Below, one piece after another: positions 33,190 to 41,555 of a stretch of 41,555 nt of DNA. A program made the translations under genes and the position numbers. The notes under the pieces are model-generated. The model worked only from the letters and a program-made list of their open reading frames with translations, was not told where the DNA came from and searched no databases. The number at the start of each line of letters is the position of its first letter. Position 1 is the stretch's first letter. The DNA is from Mobilitalea sibirica. GTDB taxonomy: Bacteria; Bacillota; Clostridia; Lachnospirales; Lachnospiraceae. The DNA is taken from assembly GCF_015999265.1 (NCBI RefSeq), contig NZ_JAEAGR010000022.1, positions 1-41,555 of the forward strand. The letters are read 5' to 3'.

Positions 33190-33921
33190 TTAATAGCCTT
33201 TACCTATACATAAGGTGATAAAATATACTTTAGAGACTCCATATTTTAAAAGTACATTCGTACATGCCTCCACTGTACTCCCTGTAGTATATATATCGTC
33301 AACAAGCAACACCTTTTTAATATTAAGATTAAGATTATTATTAATTTTAGGATTCAATTCAAACGCCTCTTTTAAATTATGCAATCTTTCCTTATCATCA
33401 AGCTGCTTTTGCGGTAATGTTTTCTTATTACGAAGCAGTAGCTTGGATAGCACAGGAATCTCCAACTCATTACCGATACCAAGAGCAAGAATATCCGCTT
33501 GATTATAACCTCTTTCTTTATGTTTGCTTCTATGGATAGGAACCGGAACAATTACATCGGGAGCCCATTTTTTTATTATGGCACCATAACCTCGCAGTAA
33601 TTCCTGAATATAAAAAACAGCATTCTCTTTTTTATAATGATACTTATAATCTGCTATCGATTTCTTAATTGCCCCCTCATAAACCCATAAGGAATATCCT
33701 TGTATATAATGGTGCTTTTTTTGTTCACAATCATTACAGAATTCTTTTTCTTCTTGGTCAATCGGCTTACTGCATTTTTTACATCGAGGTTCTTTTATTA
33801 ATATCAACTTATCAGAACAGTTGTTGCAGATTAATTGATCCTTTGAGACAGCAATATCCCCACAGATTGGACATCTTACAGGGTATAACATATCAAGAAT
33901 TGTACGTAACAATCGTATCAC
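33190..33921 (-). CDS. comFC: ComF family protein (ComFC-like phosphoribosyltransferase)
   Basis: The 243-aa protein has an N-terminal double zinc ribbon (Cys17/20, 32/35, 47/50, 62/65) and a C-terminal type I phosphoribosyltransferase domain with RGYNQA (137-142) and the PRPP loop VDDIYTTGST (207-216). ComFC is needed for DNA uptake in naturally competent bacteria, with ComFA. ComFA is not in the window; the family is also common in non-competent bacteria. The start is GTG at 33921, 7 nt past the nucleotidyltransferase stop, with a weak site. It precedes yvyF by 189 nt. Confidence 0.92.
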   Translation of the reverse strand: MIRLLRTILDMLYPVRCPICGDIAVSKDQLICNNCSDKLILIKEPRCKKCSKPIDQEEKEFCNDCEQKKHHYIQGYSLWVYEGAIKKSIADYKYHYKKENAVFYIQELLRGYGAIIKKWAPDVIVPVPIHRSKHKERGYNQADILALGIGNELEIPVLSKLLLRNKKTLPQKQLDDKERLHNLKEAFELNPKINNNLNLNIKKVLLVDDIYTTGSTVEACTNVLLKYGVSKVYFITLCIGKGY

Positions 33922-33928
33922 CTTTTTC

Positions 33929-34840
33929 TTATGTAAAAAGTTTTACCGGATAAACACCTTCATTAACCAGAGAACGGATTGAATTCACTACTGTTTCCTT
34001 ATCCTCTTTATATGTCACACCAAACCATCGATCCGATGTCTTAAGTACATGAACAACCGCCTTATTCGTGTGTGTGAGTTCACCTACCACCTCCGGTAGT
34101 AAATATTCCTTCTTCAGTTCATTTTTACCAATATTAGATAAGAACTTCACAAAACCTTTTTCTAATTCAATAAATAATCCGGGTTTAAAACCCCACATAT
34201 TCATCGAAACAATACTGTCAAGACTTAATATAATATCCATTCCCTGTTTATCTTTGGCAAGTGCATGATCTCCATCCTTCATAATTCCCGAGGTTTCGAC
34301 AATATCACTAAGCACTGAATCAGCATCCGCTCTGCAGACCCCTCTAGTTACCGTACCGTTTTCGCTAAGGGTATTTCCCAGAATAAAACCCGCCATACAA
34401 TATTCATTGCTCGAAAAGGATGATGTGTTCAAAAACTTATATATAATCTGAAATGCTTCTTTCCCGTAATAGTCATCTGCATTAATAACAGCGAACGGCT
34501 CCTTCACAATATCCTTACAGCATAACACTGCCTGACCGGTTCCCCAAGGTTTTGTTCTTTCCTCAGGTTTTGTAAATCCTCTTGGCAATTGATTAAGCTC
34601 TTGATATACATATTCAACCTTAGCATGCTTCTCAATTCGATTACCTATTACTTCTTTAAAATCTTTCTCCAAGTCTTTACGAATGATAAATACAATTTTA
34701 TTAAAGCCTGCTTCCAACGCATCATATATTGAATAATCCATAATTATTTCGCCACTGGGACCTACCGGTTCCAATTGTTTTATTCCGCCAAACCTGCTGC
34801 CCATACCTGCTGCCATAATTACTAAAGATGTATCAGTCAA
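33929..34840 (-). CDS. Sugar-phosphate nucleotidyltransferase-like protein
   Basis: The 303-aa protein has the NTP-transferase fold. The nucleotide-binding loop IMAAGMGSRFGGIKQLEPVG (8-27) and VINADDYYG with the metal-binding Asp are visible. It lacks the clear signatures of glucose-1-phosphate thymidylyl- or uridylyl-transferases over its C-terminal half, so the sugar and the nucleotide are not determinable. The start is TTG at 34840 with GGAGGGG upstream. It overlaps in transcription with comFC (7 nt) and follows recD2 by 91 nt. Confidence 0.85.
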   Translation of the reverse strand: MTDTSLVIMAAGMGSRFGGIKQLEPVGPSGEIIMDYSIYDALEAGFNKIVFIIRKDLEKDFKEVIGNRIEKHAKVEYVYQELNQLPRGFTKPEERTKPWGTGQAVLCCKDIVKEPFAVINADDYYGKEAFQIIYKFLNTSSFSSNEYCMAGFILGNTLSENGTVTRGVCRADADSVLSDIVETSGIMKDGDHALAKDKQGMDIILSLDSIVSMNMWGFKPGLFIELEKGFVKFLSNIGKNELKKEYLLPEVVGELTHTNKAVVHVLKTSDRWFGVTYKEDKETVVNSIRSLVNEGVYPVKLFT

Positions 34841-34931
34841 AAAATCCCCTCCGCTTCTTTCAACCTATTTATTATAAAATTATTATAGCTTAATTACCAA
34901 TAAAATGCACTACCTTTTTTTGGGTAATTCA

Positions 34932-37157
34932 TTATCTTAATTCCCTAATCCTTTCACAAAGTCCTGAGTAACGGCTTTGTTCGCTTTTGTTATCAATCAT
35001 AAACTTAATCATAGAATCGGATCCTACAATGGTAACACAACATTTTGCTCTTGTAACAGCTGTATAAAGTAAGTTACGGTTAAATAACAATCTTGGTCCG
35101 TCCAATATAGGTAATATTACTGCCGGATACTCGCTTCCCTGTGATTTATGAATGGTTACAGCGTACGCCAGTTCCAATTCATCCAATTGACTGAAGCTAT
35201 AATTCACCAAACGGTTGTCATCAAACTCAACTACCAGATGCTCCGAAAAAAGATTAATTTCCTTCACGATACCTGCATCCCCGTTAAATACTCCTGTTCC
35301 GGATTGTGTCGTTATACCGTACTTACTCTTTATTTCCCAAGTGAGCTGGTAATTATTTTTGACCTGCATTACCTTGTCTCCCTCTCGGTAAATAGTTTGA
35401 TGGTATTCTTTTTCTTTTTTGTCCTGATAGGGCGGATTTAAAGCCTGTTGTAACACCTGATTGAGTCTTTCGACCCCCAGCTCCCCTTTCCTCATCGGGG
35501 TAAGAACCTGTATATCATAGGGTGTAGCATTTACATAACTAGGTAGTTTATTCTTTATCAAGTTAATCATAACAGCTGTTATTACATTATAATCTTCCCT
35601 TTTTAGAAAAAAGAAATCTTTACTTTTATTATCTAGGCTGATTTGCTCACCGGCATTAATTTTATGAGCATTAACGATAATATCGCTGTCAGCAGCCTGC
35701 CTAAAAATTTTAGTCAGTTTTACAACATTGAAATTATGAGAATTAATAATATCCTTTAGAACATTTCCCGGACCGACACTCGGTAGCTGATTTACATCCC
35801 CTACCAAGATTAGCCTGGTTCCCACAGAAACCGCCTTAAGTAATGCATTCATTAAACTTATGTCTACCATAGACATTTCATCAATGATTAAAACATCTGT
35901 CTCTAGCGGATTGTTTTCATTGCGCTCAAAAGAGAATTTATTCTCCTGATCCTGTGCCAGCCTGGAAAGTTCTAAAAGTCTATGAATTGTTTTAGCTTCA
36001 TATCCGGTAGTTTCTGTCATTCGTTTTGCAGCTCTGCCGGTAGGTGCAGCTAACAAAATATCCATCCCTTCTGACTCAAAGAATTTTATGATGGCATTAA
36101 TCGTAGTCGTCTTACCTGTTCCGGGTCCACCAGTAATAATTAAAAGTCCGTTTCCTGCCGCTTCCATAACAGCAGTTCTTTGATGATCATCTAACTCAAT
36201 CAAGAACTGTTTTTCTATAAAGGAAAGACGGTTACGAATATATTCCCCGTCCATATCAAGGCGGATATTCAAATCACAAAGCATTCTGGCAACGTTTAAT
36301 TCCATATAGTAAAATACAGAAGAATAAACCGGTTTATTGTTATCACCTTCCCTAATAATAATTTTCTTCTCTATCGTTAATGAAGTGATCTGACGATTAA
36401 TATTCTCTGTGTCTGTGAGCAGAAGGCTTTTACATTTTTGTATTAATTCCTGTTCAGGAAGATATACATGCCCATCACTACCGGCTTGTAGCAGAACATA
36501 CAATATACCTGCCTTAACACGATAGTCTGAATCATTCCCTATCCCTACTTTTTGTGCGATCTCATCTGCTGTCTTAAATCCAACTCCGACTATATCCTCA
36601 GCCAGGCGATAAGGGTTTTCTTTAATAATGTCATACATTCTTTGCCCGTATTCTTGAAATATCTTAACTGCTAGATTACCGCTTACATTATACTTTTGCA
36701 AAAACATCATGGCACTTCGCATATCTCTTTTCTCTTCGAATTGACGATATATTTCCATAGCCATACGACCACTGATGCCCTTAACTTCTGCCAGACGTCC
36801 GGGATCCTCTACAATAATACGAAAGGTTCCTTCTCCAAACTTTTTCACTATCCTTGCTGCAAGAGCAGCCCCGACTCCTTTAATTGCACCGGAACTTAAG
36901 TACCTCTCAATAGAATATACATCCTCCGGTTCCTTAAGCTCATAACTTTCCATTAAGAATTGTTCTCCGTATACGGGATGCTCCGTATAATTACCACTAG
37001 CCTGTATGAACTCCCCTTCACTAATCAGGGTAAAACTGCCTACACAGGTAATTTCATCTTCATCCTTAATAAGGCTTAATACCGTATAACCATTATCATC
37101 ATTTCTAAATACTATTTTATCAACATATCCTTCAATTACCTCGGCCAAATCATACAC
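34932..37157 (-). CDS. recD2: ATP-dependent DNA helicase RecD2
   Basis: SF1B 5'-3' helicase of the RecB/C-free type, 741 aa. N-terminal OB-like part and tandem helix-hairpin-helix regions (about 80-200, GAIKGVGAALAARIV and DIVGVGFKTADEIA) precede the motor. Walker A GGPGTGKT is at 343-350, then LIIDEMSMVD (Walker B), GDVNQLPSVGPG (motif III), and HKSQGSEYPAVI near the C-terminus (motif V). RecD2 functions in replication-fork maintenance and mismatch repair in Bacillus. The ATG follows a G-rich site (GGGGGGTGT). It is upstream of nucleotidyltransferase, comFC and yvyF in one direction. Confidence 0.96.
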   Translation of the reverse strand: MYDLAEVIEGYVDKIVFRNDDNGYTVLSLIKDEDEITCVGSFTLISEGEFIQASGNYTEHPVYGEQFLMESYELKEPEDVYSIERYLSSGAIKGVGAALAARIVKKFGEGTFRIIVEDPGRLAEVKGISGRMAMEIYRQFEEKRDMRSAMMFLQKYNVSGNLAVKIFQEYGQRMYDIIKENPYRLAEDIVGVGFKTADEIAQKVGIGNDSDYRVKAGILYVLLQAGSDGHVYLPEQELIQKCKSLLLTDTENINRQITSLTIEKKIIIREGDNNKPVYSSVFYYMELNVARMLCDLNIRLDMDGEYIRNRLSFIEKQFLIELDDHQRTAVMEAAGNGLLIITGGPGTGKTTTINAIIKFFESEGMDILLAAPTGRAAKRMTETTGYEAKTIHRLLELSRLAQDQENKFSFERNENNPLETDVLIIDEMSMVDISLMNALLKAVSVGTRLILVGDVNQLPSVGPGNVLKDIINSHNFNVVKLTKIFRQAADSDIIVNAHKINAGEQISLDNKSKDFFFLKREDYNVITAVMINLIKNKLPSYVNATPYDIQVLTPMRKGELGVERLNQVLQQALNPPYQDKKEKEYHQTIYREGDKVMQVKNNYQLTWEIKSKYGITTQSGTGVFNGDAGIVKEINLFSEHLVVEFDDNRLVNYSFSQLDELELAYAVTIHKSQGSEYPAVILPILDGPRLLFNRNLLYTAVTRAKCCVTIVGSDSMIKFMIDNKSEQSRYSGLCERIRELR

Positions 37158-37237
37158 CCCCCTGATTCAATTATTTAATGATATTAGATTACTTTTTCAA
37201 AACCGGAAGAAACCTATCTCTTTACGTAAATATAAAA

Positions 37238-37272
37238 TGTCATTGCCATGAAAGAATATCATAGCAATGACA
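37238..37272 (-). terminator. Intrinsic terminator of the flagellar rod cluster
   Basis: On the minus strand TGTCATTGCTATG pairs with CATGGCAATGACA (one mismatch) and is followed by TTTTATATTT. It lies 85 nt past the rod-binding protein stop and 80 nt before recD2. Confidence 0.75.
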
Positions 37273-37356
37273 ATAAATTATTTCTTATGAATGTCTATAA
37301 CTTCAAATGTATGATACTTTTACTTTGTTGCATAATCAGACAGGCCTCCGATTTTC

Positions 37357-37689
37357 TTAAGCATTCCTTTTCATTGCTTCATATAGAACCTTAGCGATAC
37401 CGATCCCTTCATTCAGAGTCGCATTCTTCGCATATTCCTGATATAACATATCACCAAACTGTTCCAGATAGGGATTCTTATCCTCTTCCTTGGGAATCGT
37501 CTTATCCATCTCTTTAAATACCTGCTCCAACATATAGGATTCAAAGCTTTTACATACCTCCATAAGCTCTTCATCCGAAGCCGGTTTATTCTTTAGTTTT
37601 TCCTGCAGCTCTTTGACATTAACTTTATCTTTTGTCATTCCAGCTGTAGTAGCAAAATATTGTGCGTCAGAACCGATTGCTATACCCAT
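37357..37689 (-). CDS. Flagellar rod-binding protein (FlgJ N-terminal domain)
   Basis: The 110-aa protein corresponds to the rod-binding domain of FlgJ (PF10135 type): KNKPASDEELMEVCKSFESYMLEQVFKEM followed by the conserved GDMLYQEYAKNATLNEGIGIAKVLYEAM helix. The muramidase domain of proteobacterial FlgJ is absent, as is usual in Firmicutes. It caps rod assembly in the periplasmic zone. It follows the FlhP-type gene by 26 nt and is the last of the mbl-flhO-flhP-flgJ group. Confidence 0.92.
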   Translation of the reverse strand: MGIAIGSDAQYFATTAGMTKDKVNVKELQEKLKNKPASDEELMEVCKSFESYMLEQVFKEMDKTIPKEEDKNPYLEQFGDMLYQEYAKNATLNEGIGIAKVLYEAMKRNA

Positions 37690-37715
37690 CTCTCTTTACC
37701 CCTTTCCGGAGCTCT

Positions 37716-38633
37716 TTATCTTAAATTATTCGCCTGTTGTAACATCTCATCCGTTGCAGTAATAATCTTTGAGTTCATCTCATAGGCTCTTTGTGCAACA
37801 ATCAAATTAACGACTTCATCCACTGCCTGAACGTTGGATCCTTCCAAATATCCTTGACGTAATTTACTCTTTTGAAGTCCTGTATCATTTGCTTCAATTC
37901 TTGCTTCACCAGAAGCTTCGGTTTCCTTAAGTAAACTGTTCGACATCTTTTGTAAACCGCTTGGATTATTAAACTGTACAATACTAATTTGTTTATTAAT
38001 CGGAACAGCTACACCTTTTTTATTCGGATACATTAATGCACCTGTTTCACTGATTGTGATTTTAGAAGGATTAAAAACAGGTTCATTCGCACCTTCAGTG
38101 CCTTCCTCACCTTCTACATCTTCAACATCCTGATCTTCATCCACTCCATCTACAGGCTCCTCGGTATCAGCAGGAATATCTGCCGCAGTTACAACGATTG
38201 GCATACCGTTAACATCTAATACCGAATTACCGTCTGAGTCTGCCAGGGTAGCGCCGTTCACACCAATTGCCATTCGAAAAGAACCATTTCTGGTATAGGC
38301 AATCTCACCATTCTGAGTCTGAACCCGAAAGAAACCTTTCCCTTCAATCGCCAGATCAAAATCATTGCCTGTTTCCTGTAAAGTTCCTTGTGTAAATCGG
38401 GAAGTGATTGCGGAATTACGAACCCCTAAACCAACCTGTATCCCTACCGGCTTAGGAACTCCATTATTGTCATAGGATTTTTCCTGAATTGTCTGATATA
38501 ATAATGATTTGAATTCTGCACTTTCTTTCTTATAACCAGTCGTATTAATGTTAGCCAGGTTATTGGAAATCGTATCTACATTGGTTTGCTGTGTAATCAT
38601 TCCGGACGCTGCCGTCCATAAGGATCTCATCAT
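37716..38633 (-). CDS. flhP: Flagellar basal-body rod protein, FlgG/FlhP type
   Basis: Rod or hook-basal-body subunit of 305 aa. The N-terminal MMRSLWTAASGMITQQTNVD and SNNLANINTTGYK (23-35) and the C-terminal EGSNVQAVDEVVNLIVAQRAYEMNSKII (264-291) form the coiled rod domains. The mid-part contains an acidic run (156-182, about half Glu/Asp) that is not typical and brings the protein above the usual 260-270 aa. GGAGG lies 8 nt before the ATG. It lies 62 nt downstream of the FlhO-type gene. Confidence 0.93.
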   Translation of the reverse strand: MMRSLWTAASGMITQQTNVDTISNNLANINTTGYKKESAEFKSLLYQTIQEKSYDNNGVPKPVGIQVGLGVRNSAITSRFTQGTLQETGNDFDLAIEGKGFFRVQTQNGEIAYTRNGSFRMAIGVNGATLADSDGNSVLDVNGMPIVVTAADIPADTEEPVDGVDEDQDVEDVEGEEGTEGANEPVFNPSKITISETGALMYPNKKGVAVPINKQISIVQFNNPSGLQKMSNSLLKETEASGEARIEANDTGLQKSKLRQGYLEGSNVQAVDEVVNLIVAQRAYEMNSKIITATDEMLQQANNLR

Positions 38634-38695
38634 ATCATCTTCCTCCTCTTAAGTACGGACCACATTCTGGTATCCCATAGGATAGAACTAACCTT

Positions 38696-39469
38696 TTATA
38701 CCTTGCCTACCGTATTGGCAGCAAGCTCTAAGGTCCTATCTACGGATTGAATAACCTTCTGGTTTGCTTCATAAGCCCTGGTTACGGATATCATCTCAAC
38801 CATTTCTGATACTACATTCACATTGGATTGTTCCGTAAATCCTTGCCTTACCAAAGCATTTCCAGGTATTTGTGTCGCACCTTCTACTGTCTGATACATT
38901 GTGTCGCCTGATTTGATGAGATAATCATAATTCTCAAAATCGGTAATTATTATCGTATCCAGATAATTACCATCCGTATAAATGGCTCCACCCTCATCAA
39001 CTGTAACATTAACTGCATCTAAGGGTATCATAATCTCTCCGGCTTCACCCATCAGGCGGTTTCCATCCACGTCCACGATATGACCATCCTTTGTCATGGT
39101 AAAAGAACCATTTCGTGTGTATTTTATACTTTCATTTCCGGCTCTGTCTGTTACCGACATTTGAAAGAAGCCCTTACCCTCCAAAGCCAAATTATAAGGA
39201 TTTGCAGTCTGTCTTAGGGAACCCTGTGAAAAACTGGTATAAACCTCTCCCAGCTTCACTCCTAAACTCATCTTACCGATTGGTCTGTCATTATAAGCTT
39301 CTGATGCATCCCTAATTTTAATGGTTAGTACATCATCAAAAGCTTGATTCGTTACATTCTCTTCCTTGTAACCAACGGTTGCTGAATTTGCCAGATTGTT
39401 AGCGATGATATCCAGCCTTTTTTGTTCATTTGCCATTCCTGTATAGGCCGTATATAATCCTCTTACCAT
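38696..39469 (-). CDS. flhO: Flagellar basal-body rod protein, FlgF/FlhO type
   Basis: The 257-aa protein has the N-terminal MVRGLYTAYTGMANEQKRLD, the ANNLANSATVGYKEENV flagellar rod signature (22-39) and a C-terminal EQSNVNVVSEMVEMISVTRAYEANQK. It lies 123 nt downstream of mbl and directly upstream of the FlhP-type gene. This is the B. subtilis order mbl-flhO-flhP. It likely forms the proximal or distal rod. Confidence 0.93.
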   Translation of the reverse strand: MVRGLYTAYTGMANEQKRLDIIANNLANSATVGYKEENVTNQAFDDVLTIKIRDASEAYNDRPIGKMSLGVKLGEVYTSFSQGSLRQTANPYNLALEGKGFFQMSVTDRAGNESIKYTRNGSFTMTKDGHIVDVDGNRLMGEAGEIMIPLDAVNVTVDEGGAIYTDGNYLDTIIITDFENYDYLIKSGDTMYQTVEGATQIPGNALVRQGFTEQSNVNVVSEMVEMISVTRAYEANQKVIQSVDRTLELAANTVGKV

Positions 39470-39592
39470 ATTATCTGCCTCATTTCCTTAGGGGAGTGTG
39501 AATTATATTAACTCACACGGTTAAACCTTCGCATAAAAATATACGGGTGTCTAGATTGTGTTCGTGTATCAAATCATATTTACTATAATTTA

Positions 39593-40582
39593 TTAATCCC
39601 TTTTACCACTTAAAAATTCAACGAACTTACCGGTTCCGATTGCCACAGCTGTCATAGGATCCTCGGCAGTCATTGTTGTGATACCGGTTTTCTCCTCAAT
39701 TAGTTCTTCAAGACCATATAATAAGCAACCGCCACCAGTCAGTACGATACCGCGGTCTGCAATATCAGCTGCCAATTCCGGCGGAGTCTTTTCAAGTACA
39801 CTGTGAACCGCTTCTACGATTTGGGAGGTGGTTTCTTTCAAAGCTTCCTCTGTTTCCTCAGATGTAACGGCAATTGTCTTAGGAAGGCCGGTTACAAGGT
39901 TTCTACCTCTGACCTCCATCGATACGGATTCCGGTCTCTTAAAGGCGGACCCTATCTTTATTTTAATATCCTCTGCGGTTCTCTCACCGATTAAAAGGTT
40001 ATGTTTCTTTCTCATATACCTCACAATTGCGTCATCAAAATCATCACCGGCAATTTTTACTGAGGTACTAACTACGGTACCTCCCAGAGATATAACAGCA
40101 ATATCCGTGGTACCACCACCAATATCTACAATCATATTCCCACAAGGTCTGGAGATATCAATTCCCGCTCCGATTGCCGCCGCTATAGGCTCTTCAATAA
40201 TAGCAACTTCTCTTGCACCTGCCTGATAGGTAGCATCTTCAACCGCTTTCTTTTCAACCTCAGTTACGCCACTGGGTACACAGACACTGATTCTGGGTTT
40301 ACGAAATCTCTGTTTGCCAACAGCCTTTTGAATAAAATACTTTAACATCTTTTCGGTTACAGTATAATCAGAAATAACACCCTGTCTGAGAGGTCTAACC
40401 GCTACTATATTACCCGGTGTTCTACCTAACATTAATCTGGCTTCTTCTCCAATCGCTTTTATCTTATTGGTATCCCTGTCAAAGGCAACTACCGATGGTT
40501 CCTTTAAAACAACTCCCTTTCCCTTTATATAAACCAAAACACTTGCTGTTCCCAAATCAATTCCGATATCACTGCCCAACAT
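39593..40582 (-). CDS. mbl: Rod shape-determining actin-like protein, Mbl/MreB
   Basis: Cytoskeletal ATPase that guides peptidoglycan synthesis. The 329-aa frame starts at 40582 ([17 protein letters not shown]), with AAAGGAG 6 nt upstream; an extra six residues at 40600 include the ribosome binding site and are rejected. Phosphate-1 loop [10 protein letters not shown], phosphate-2 loop [13 protein letters not shown], and [16 protein letters not shown] are intact. It is called Mbl rather than MreB because of the flhO-flhP neighbours; the divergence between the two is not decidable without a tree. It shares a transcript start with the leader ORF at 40635-40814. Confidence 0.93.
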   Translation of the reverse strand: MLGSDIGIDLGTASVLVYIKGKGVVLKEPSVVAFDRDTNKIKAIGEEARLMLGRTPGNIVAVRPLRQGVISDYTVTEKMLKYFIQKAVGKQRFRKPRISVCVPSGVTEVEKKAVEDATYQAGAREVAIIEEPIAAAIGAGIDISRPCGNMIVDIGGGTTDIAVISLGGTVVSTSVKIAGDDFDDAIVRYMRKKHNLLIGERTAEDIKIKIGSAFKRPESVSMEVRGRNLVTGLPKTIAVTSEETEEALKETTSQIVEAVHSVLEKTPPELAADIADRGIVLTGGGCLLYGLEELIEEKTGITTMTAEDPMTAVAIGTGKFVEFLSGKRD

Positions 40583-40634
40583 AATGTATCTCCTTTCCAT
40601 TCCGTTATCGTACGGATTAACCTCTTTATTAATT

Positions 40635-40814
40635 CTAATCAGAATAAGTCTTGAAGCTCTCCAGTTCTTTTATCTCTTCCAGAACAAAACTTGACCTTCC
40701 CCCGGAGATCAAATACAATTCCAAGCCAATTATCCTTTTATATTCCAATCCTTTAAAGTCTACGTCTATAATTATGTCTACGGTTTGTCTAGTCTTTTCT
40801 ATATTTTCATCCAA
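40635..40814 (-). CDS. Possible small leader ORF upstream of mbl (59 aa)
   Basis: On the minus strand an open frame from TTG (40814) to TAG (40635) encodes 59 residues with a natural-looking composition: a central [20 protein letters not shown] stretch and a C-terminal [13 protein letters not shown]. The promoter at 40844-40872 lies just upstream. Against it: no ribosome binding site before the TTG, and no homologue that I recognise. It could be a degenerate gene remnant. It ends 52 nt before mbl and would be translated on the same message. Confidence 0.35.
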   Translation of the reverse strand: MDENIEKTRQTVDIIIDVDFKGLEYKRIIGLELYLISGGRSSFVLEEIKELESFKTYSD

Positions 40815-40843
40815 TACACTATAACTTAAACATACTCGATTAT

Positions 40844-40872
40844 ATTATATATTCTTTTTCCGAAATTTTCAA
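40844..40872 (-). promoter_or_regulatory. Promoter of the mbl-flhO-flhP-flgJ cluster
   Basis: On the minus strand TTGAAA (40872-40867) and a perfect TATAAT (40849-40844) are 17 nt apart. It would give a leader of about 255 nt before mbl, containing the frame at 40635-40814. Confidence 0.72.
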
Positions 40873-40954
40873 AGGAAATTTTAAAAAGTTTTAATTCTCG
40901 TCATAATTTTTACACAGCTTTCATAAACGATTGCCTTTATTAAAACAGTTCTTA

Positions 40955-40983
40955 TTGAGACTTCATAAATCTTGTACTATAAT
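40955..40983 (+). promoter_or_regulatory. Promoter of the 41084 gene
   Basis: TTGAGA (40955-40960) and a perfect TATAAT (40978-40983) have a 17-nt spacer. About 28 nt downstream is a perfect 12-bp palindrome GTACATATGTAC (41011-41022), which could be an operator. Confidence 0.68.
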
Positions 40984-41083
40984 AATATCAGGTTTTTATA
41001 CAACAGAACAGTACATATGTACCTATACCATAAATTTTCTATATGAATCGGATTTTTGACGAAACATTAAATAGGAGGCTTTA

Positions 41084-41533
41084 ATGAACGAATTAAAGAA
41101 GGTAAAAATGAAACAGGAACGAAAAGTTGTCTCCGGTTACCGCTCACTTATGATGAGTAAACATTACATTTCCTTATGTCTTATTGTTTCTTTTTTTCTG
41201 GTTAGTTACTATGGATACGCTCCTTCCCCTATTTATATACTGCTTATATTTTATTTATTACCTCCTATTATTGAAAACAGTCTTAAAGAATATATCGGCA
41301 AGAGAAAGGATAACTTTATATCAAAGTTGATTGCAGAATCGCCCTTTTACCTAACTACTTTACAAAAAAAATATCGCTTTAACAAACTTAATTATGTTTC
41401 TAATTCTATGGTTTATATCATAATACTATTATGGTTCTATAATAAATATTGGGGTGGTACTTCACCCCGATATTTATTTGTAATAAAATACACTTATAAA
41501 TCGCCTACCACTACTTTCGTACTGCCTCGCTAA
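41084..41533 (+). CDS. Hypothetical membrane protein
   Basis: The 149-aa product begins with a Lys-rich cytoplasmic stretch (1-26), then two hydrophobic segments close together (about 29-47 and 50-66), a charged loop, and a third weak one (about 109-123). It ends abruptly in a hydrophilic tail. I recognise no family. AGGAGG with ideal spacing precedes the ATG, and a promoter is present. A further AGAAGGTGAT-like ribosome binding site sits at the very edge (about 41543-41551), so a second gene probably follows outside the window. Confidence 0.7.
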   Translation: MNELKKVKMKQERKVVSGYRSLMMSKHYISLCLIVSFFLVSYYGYAPSPIYILLIFYLLPPIIENSLKEYIGKRKDNFISKLIAESPFYLTTLQKKYRFNKLNYVSNSMVYIIILLWFYNKYWGGTSPRYLFVIKYTYKSPTTTFVLPR

Positions 41534-41555
41534 CACTATGAAAGAAGGTGATTTA

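Overview
The window reads as a stretch of chromosome from a low-GC, motile, anaerobic Firmicute, most probably a member of the Lachnospiraceae. This is inferred from the AT-rich base composition, strong AGGAGG-type ribosome binding sites, long-form HPF, an Mbl-type MreB beside flagellar rod genes, a RibU energy-coupling-factor component under an FMN riboswitch, and several small proteins of Lachnospiraceae type. Nearly all genes lie on the minus strand, so transcription runs mostly right to left. I see no prophage, integrase, transposase or CRISPR array.

Layout from the left: the promoter and leader of an rRNA operon whose 16S gene is outside the window; two tRNA-Ser genes (GGA and UGA); ispD, tsaD, a membrane-anchored protein and rnz; then a small zinc-ribbon protein, rimI, tsaB and tsaE. 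This gives three of the t6A tRNA-modification proteins (TsaB, TsaD, TsaE). Next come riboswitch-controlled ribU, a PII-like protein coupled to a CPA2 cation/proton antiporter, and tex. Two plus-strand genes follow: an HExxH protein and an SDR-type reductase/epimerase. Then a threonine-pathway cluster (HTH-ACT regulator, homoserine dehydrogenase, proposed homoserine kinase of the alkaline-phosphatase superfamily) and a polar amino-acid ABC importer. After that come cheW, prfB with its programmed frameshift, secA and hpf. The hpf-secA-prfB order matches Bacillus subtilis.

The right half carries a long AT-rich non-coding stretch with a DnaA-box cluster, a PilZ protein, an SH3-NlpC/P60 cell-wall hydrolase, trxB, a YjfB-like motility protein, a methyltransferase, an acyl-ACP thioesterase with CvfB, YvyF, ComFC, a nucleotidyltransferase, recD2, and a flagellar-rod/cell-shape cluster (flgJ-type rod-binding protein, flhP, flhO, mbl). 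The window ends in an unrecognised small membrane protein.

The most unusual signal is a dispersed non-coding element of about 120 nt present twice, at 24781-24899 (minus orientation) and 30520-30641 (plus orientation). Both copies fold into the same three-stem layout. The closing stem shows compensatory base changes, and one hairpin has a conserved tandem G.A/A.G mismatch in only one orientation. That orientation agrees with local transcription at both loci. Around the element are a 62-bp tandem array and a perfect 122-bp direct repeat. Second in interest is the cluster of three perfect DnaA boxes at 25901-25971, far from any dnaA gene in this window and in a region without the strand switch expected at a chromosomal origin. 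All identifications come from reading sequence and motifs; no database search was run.
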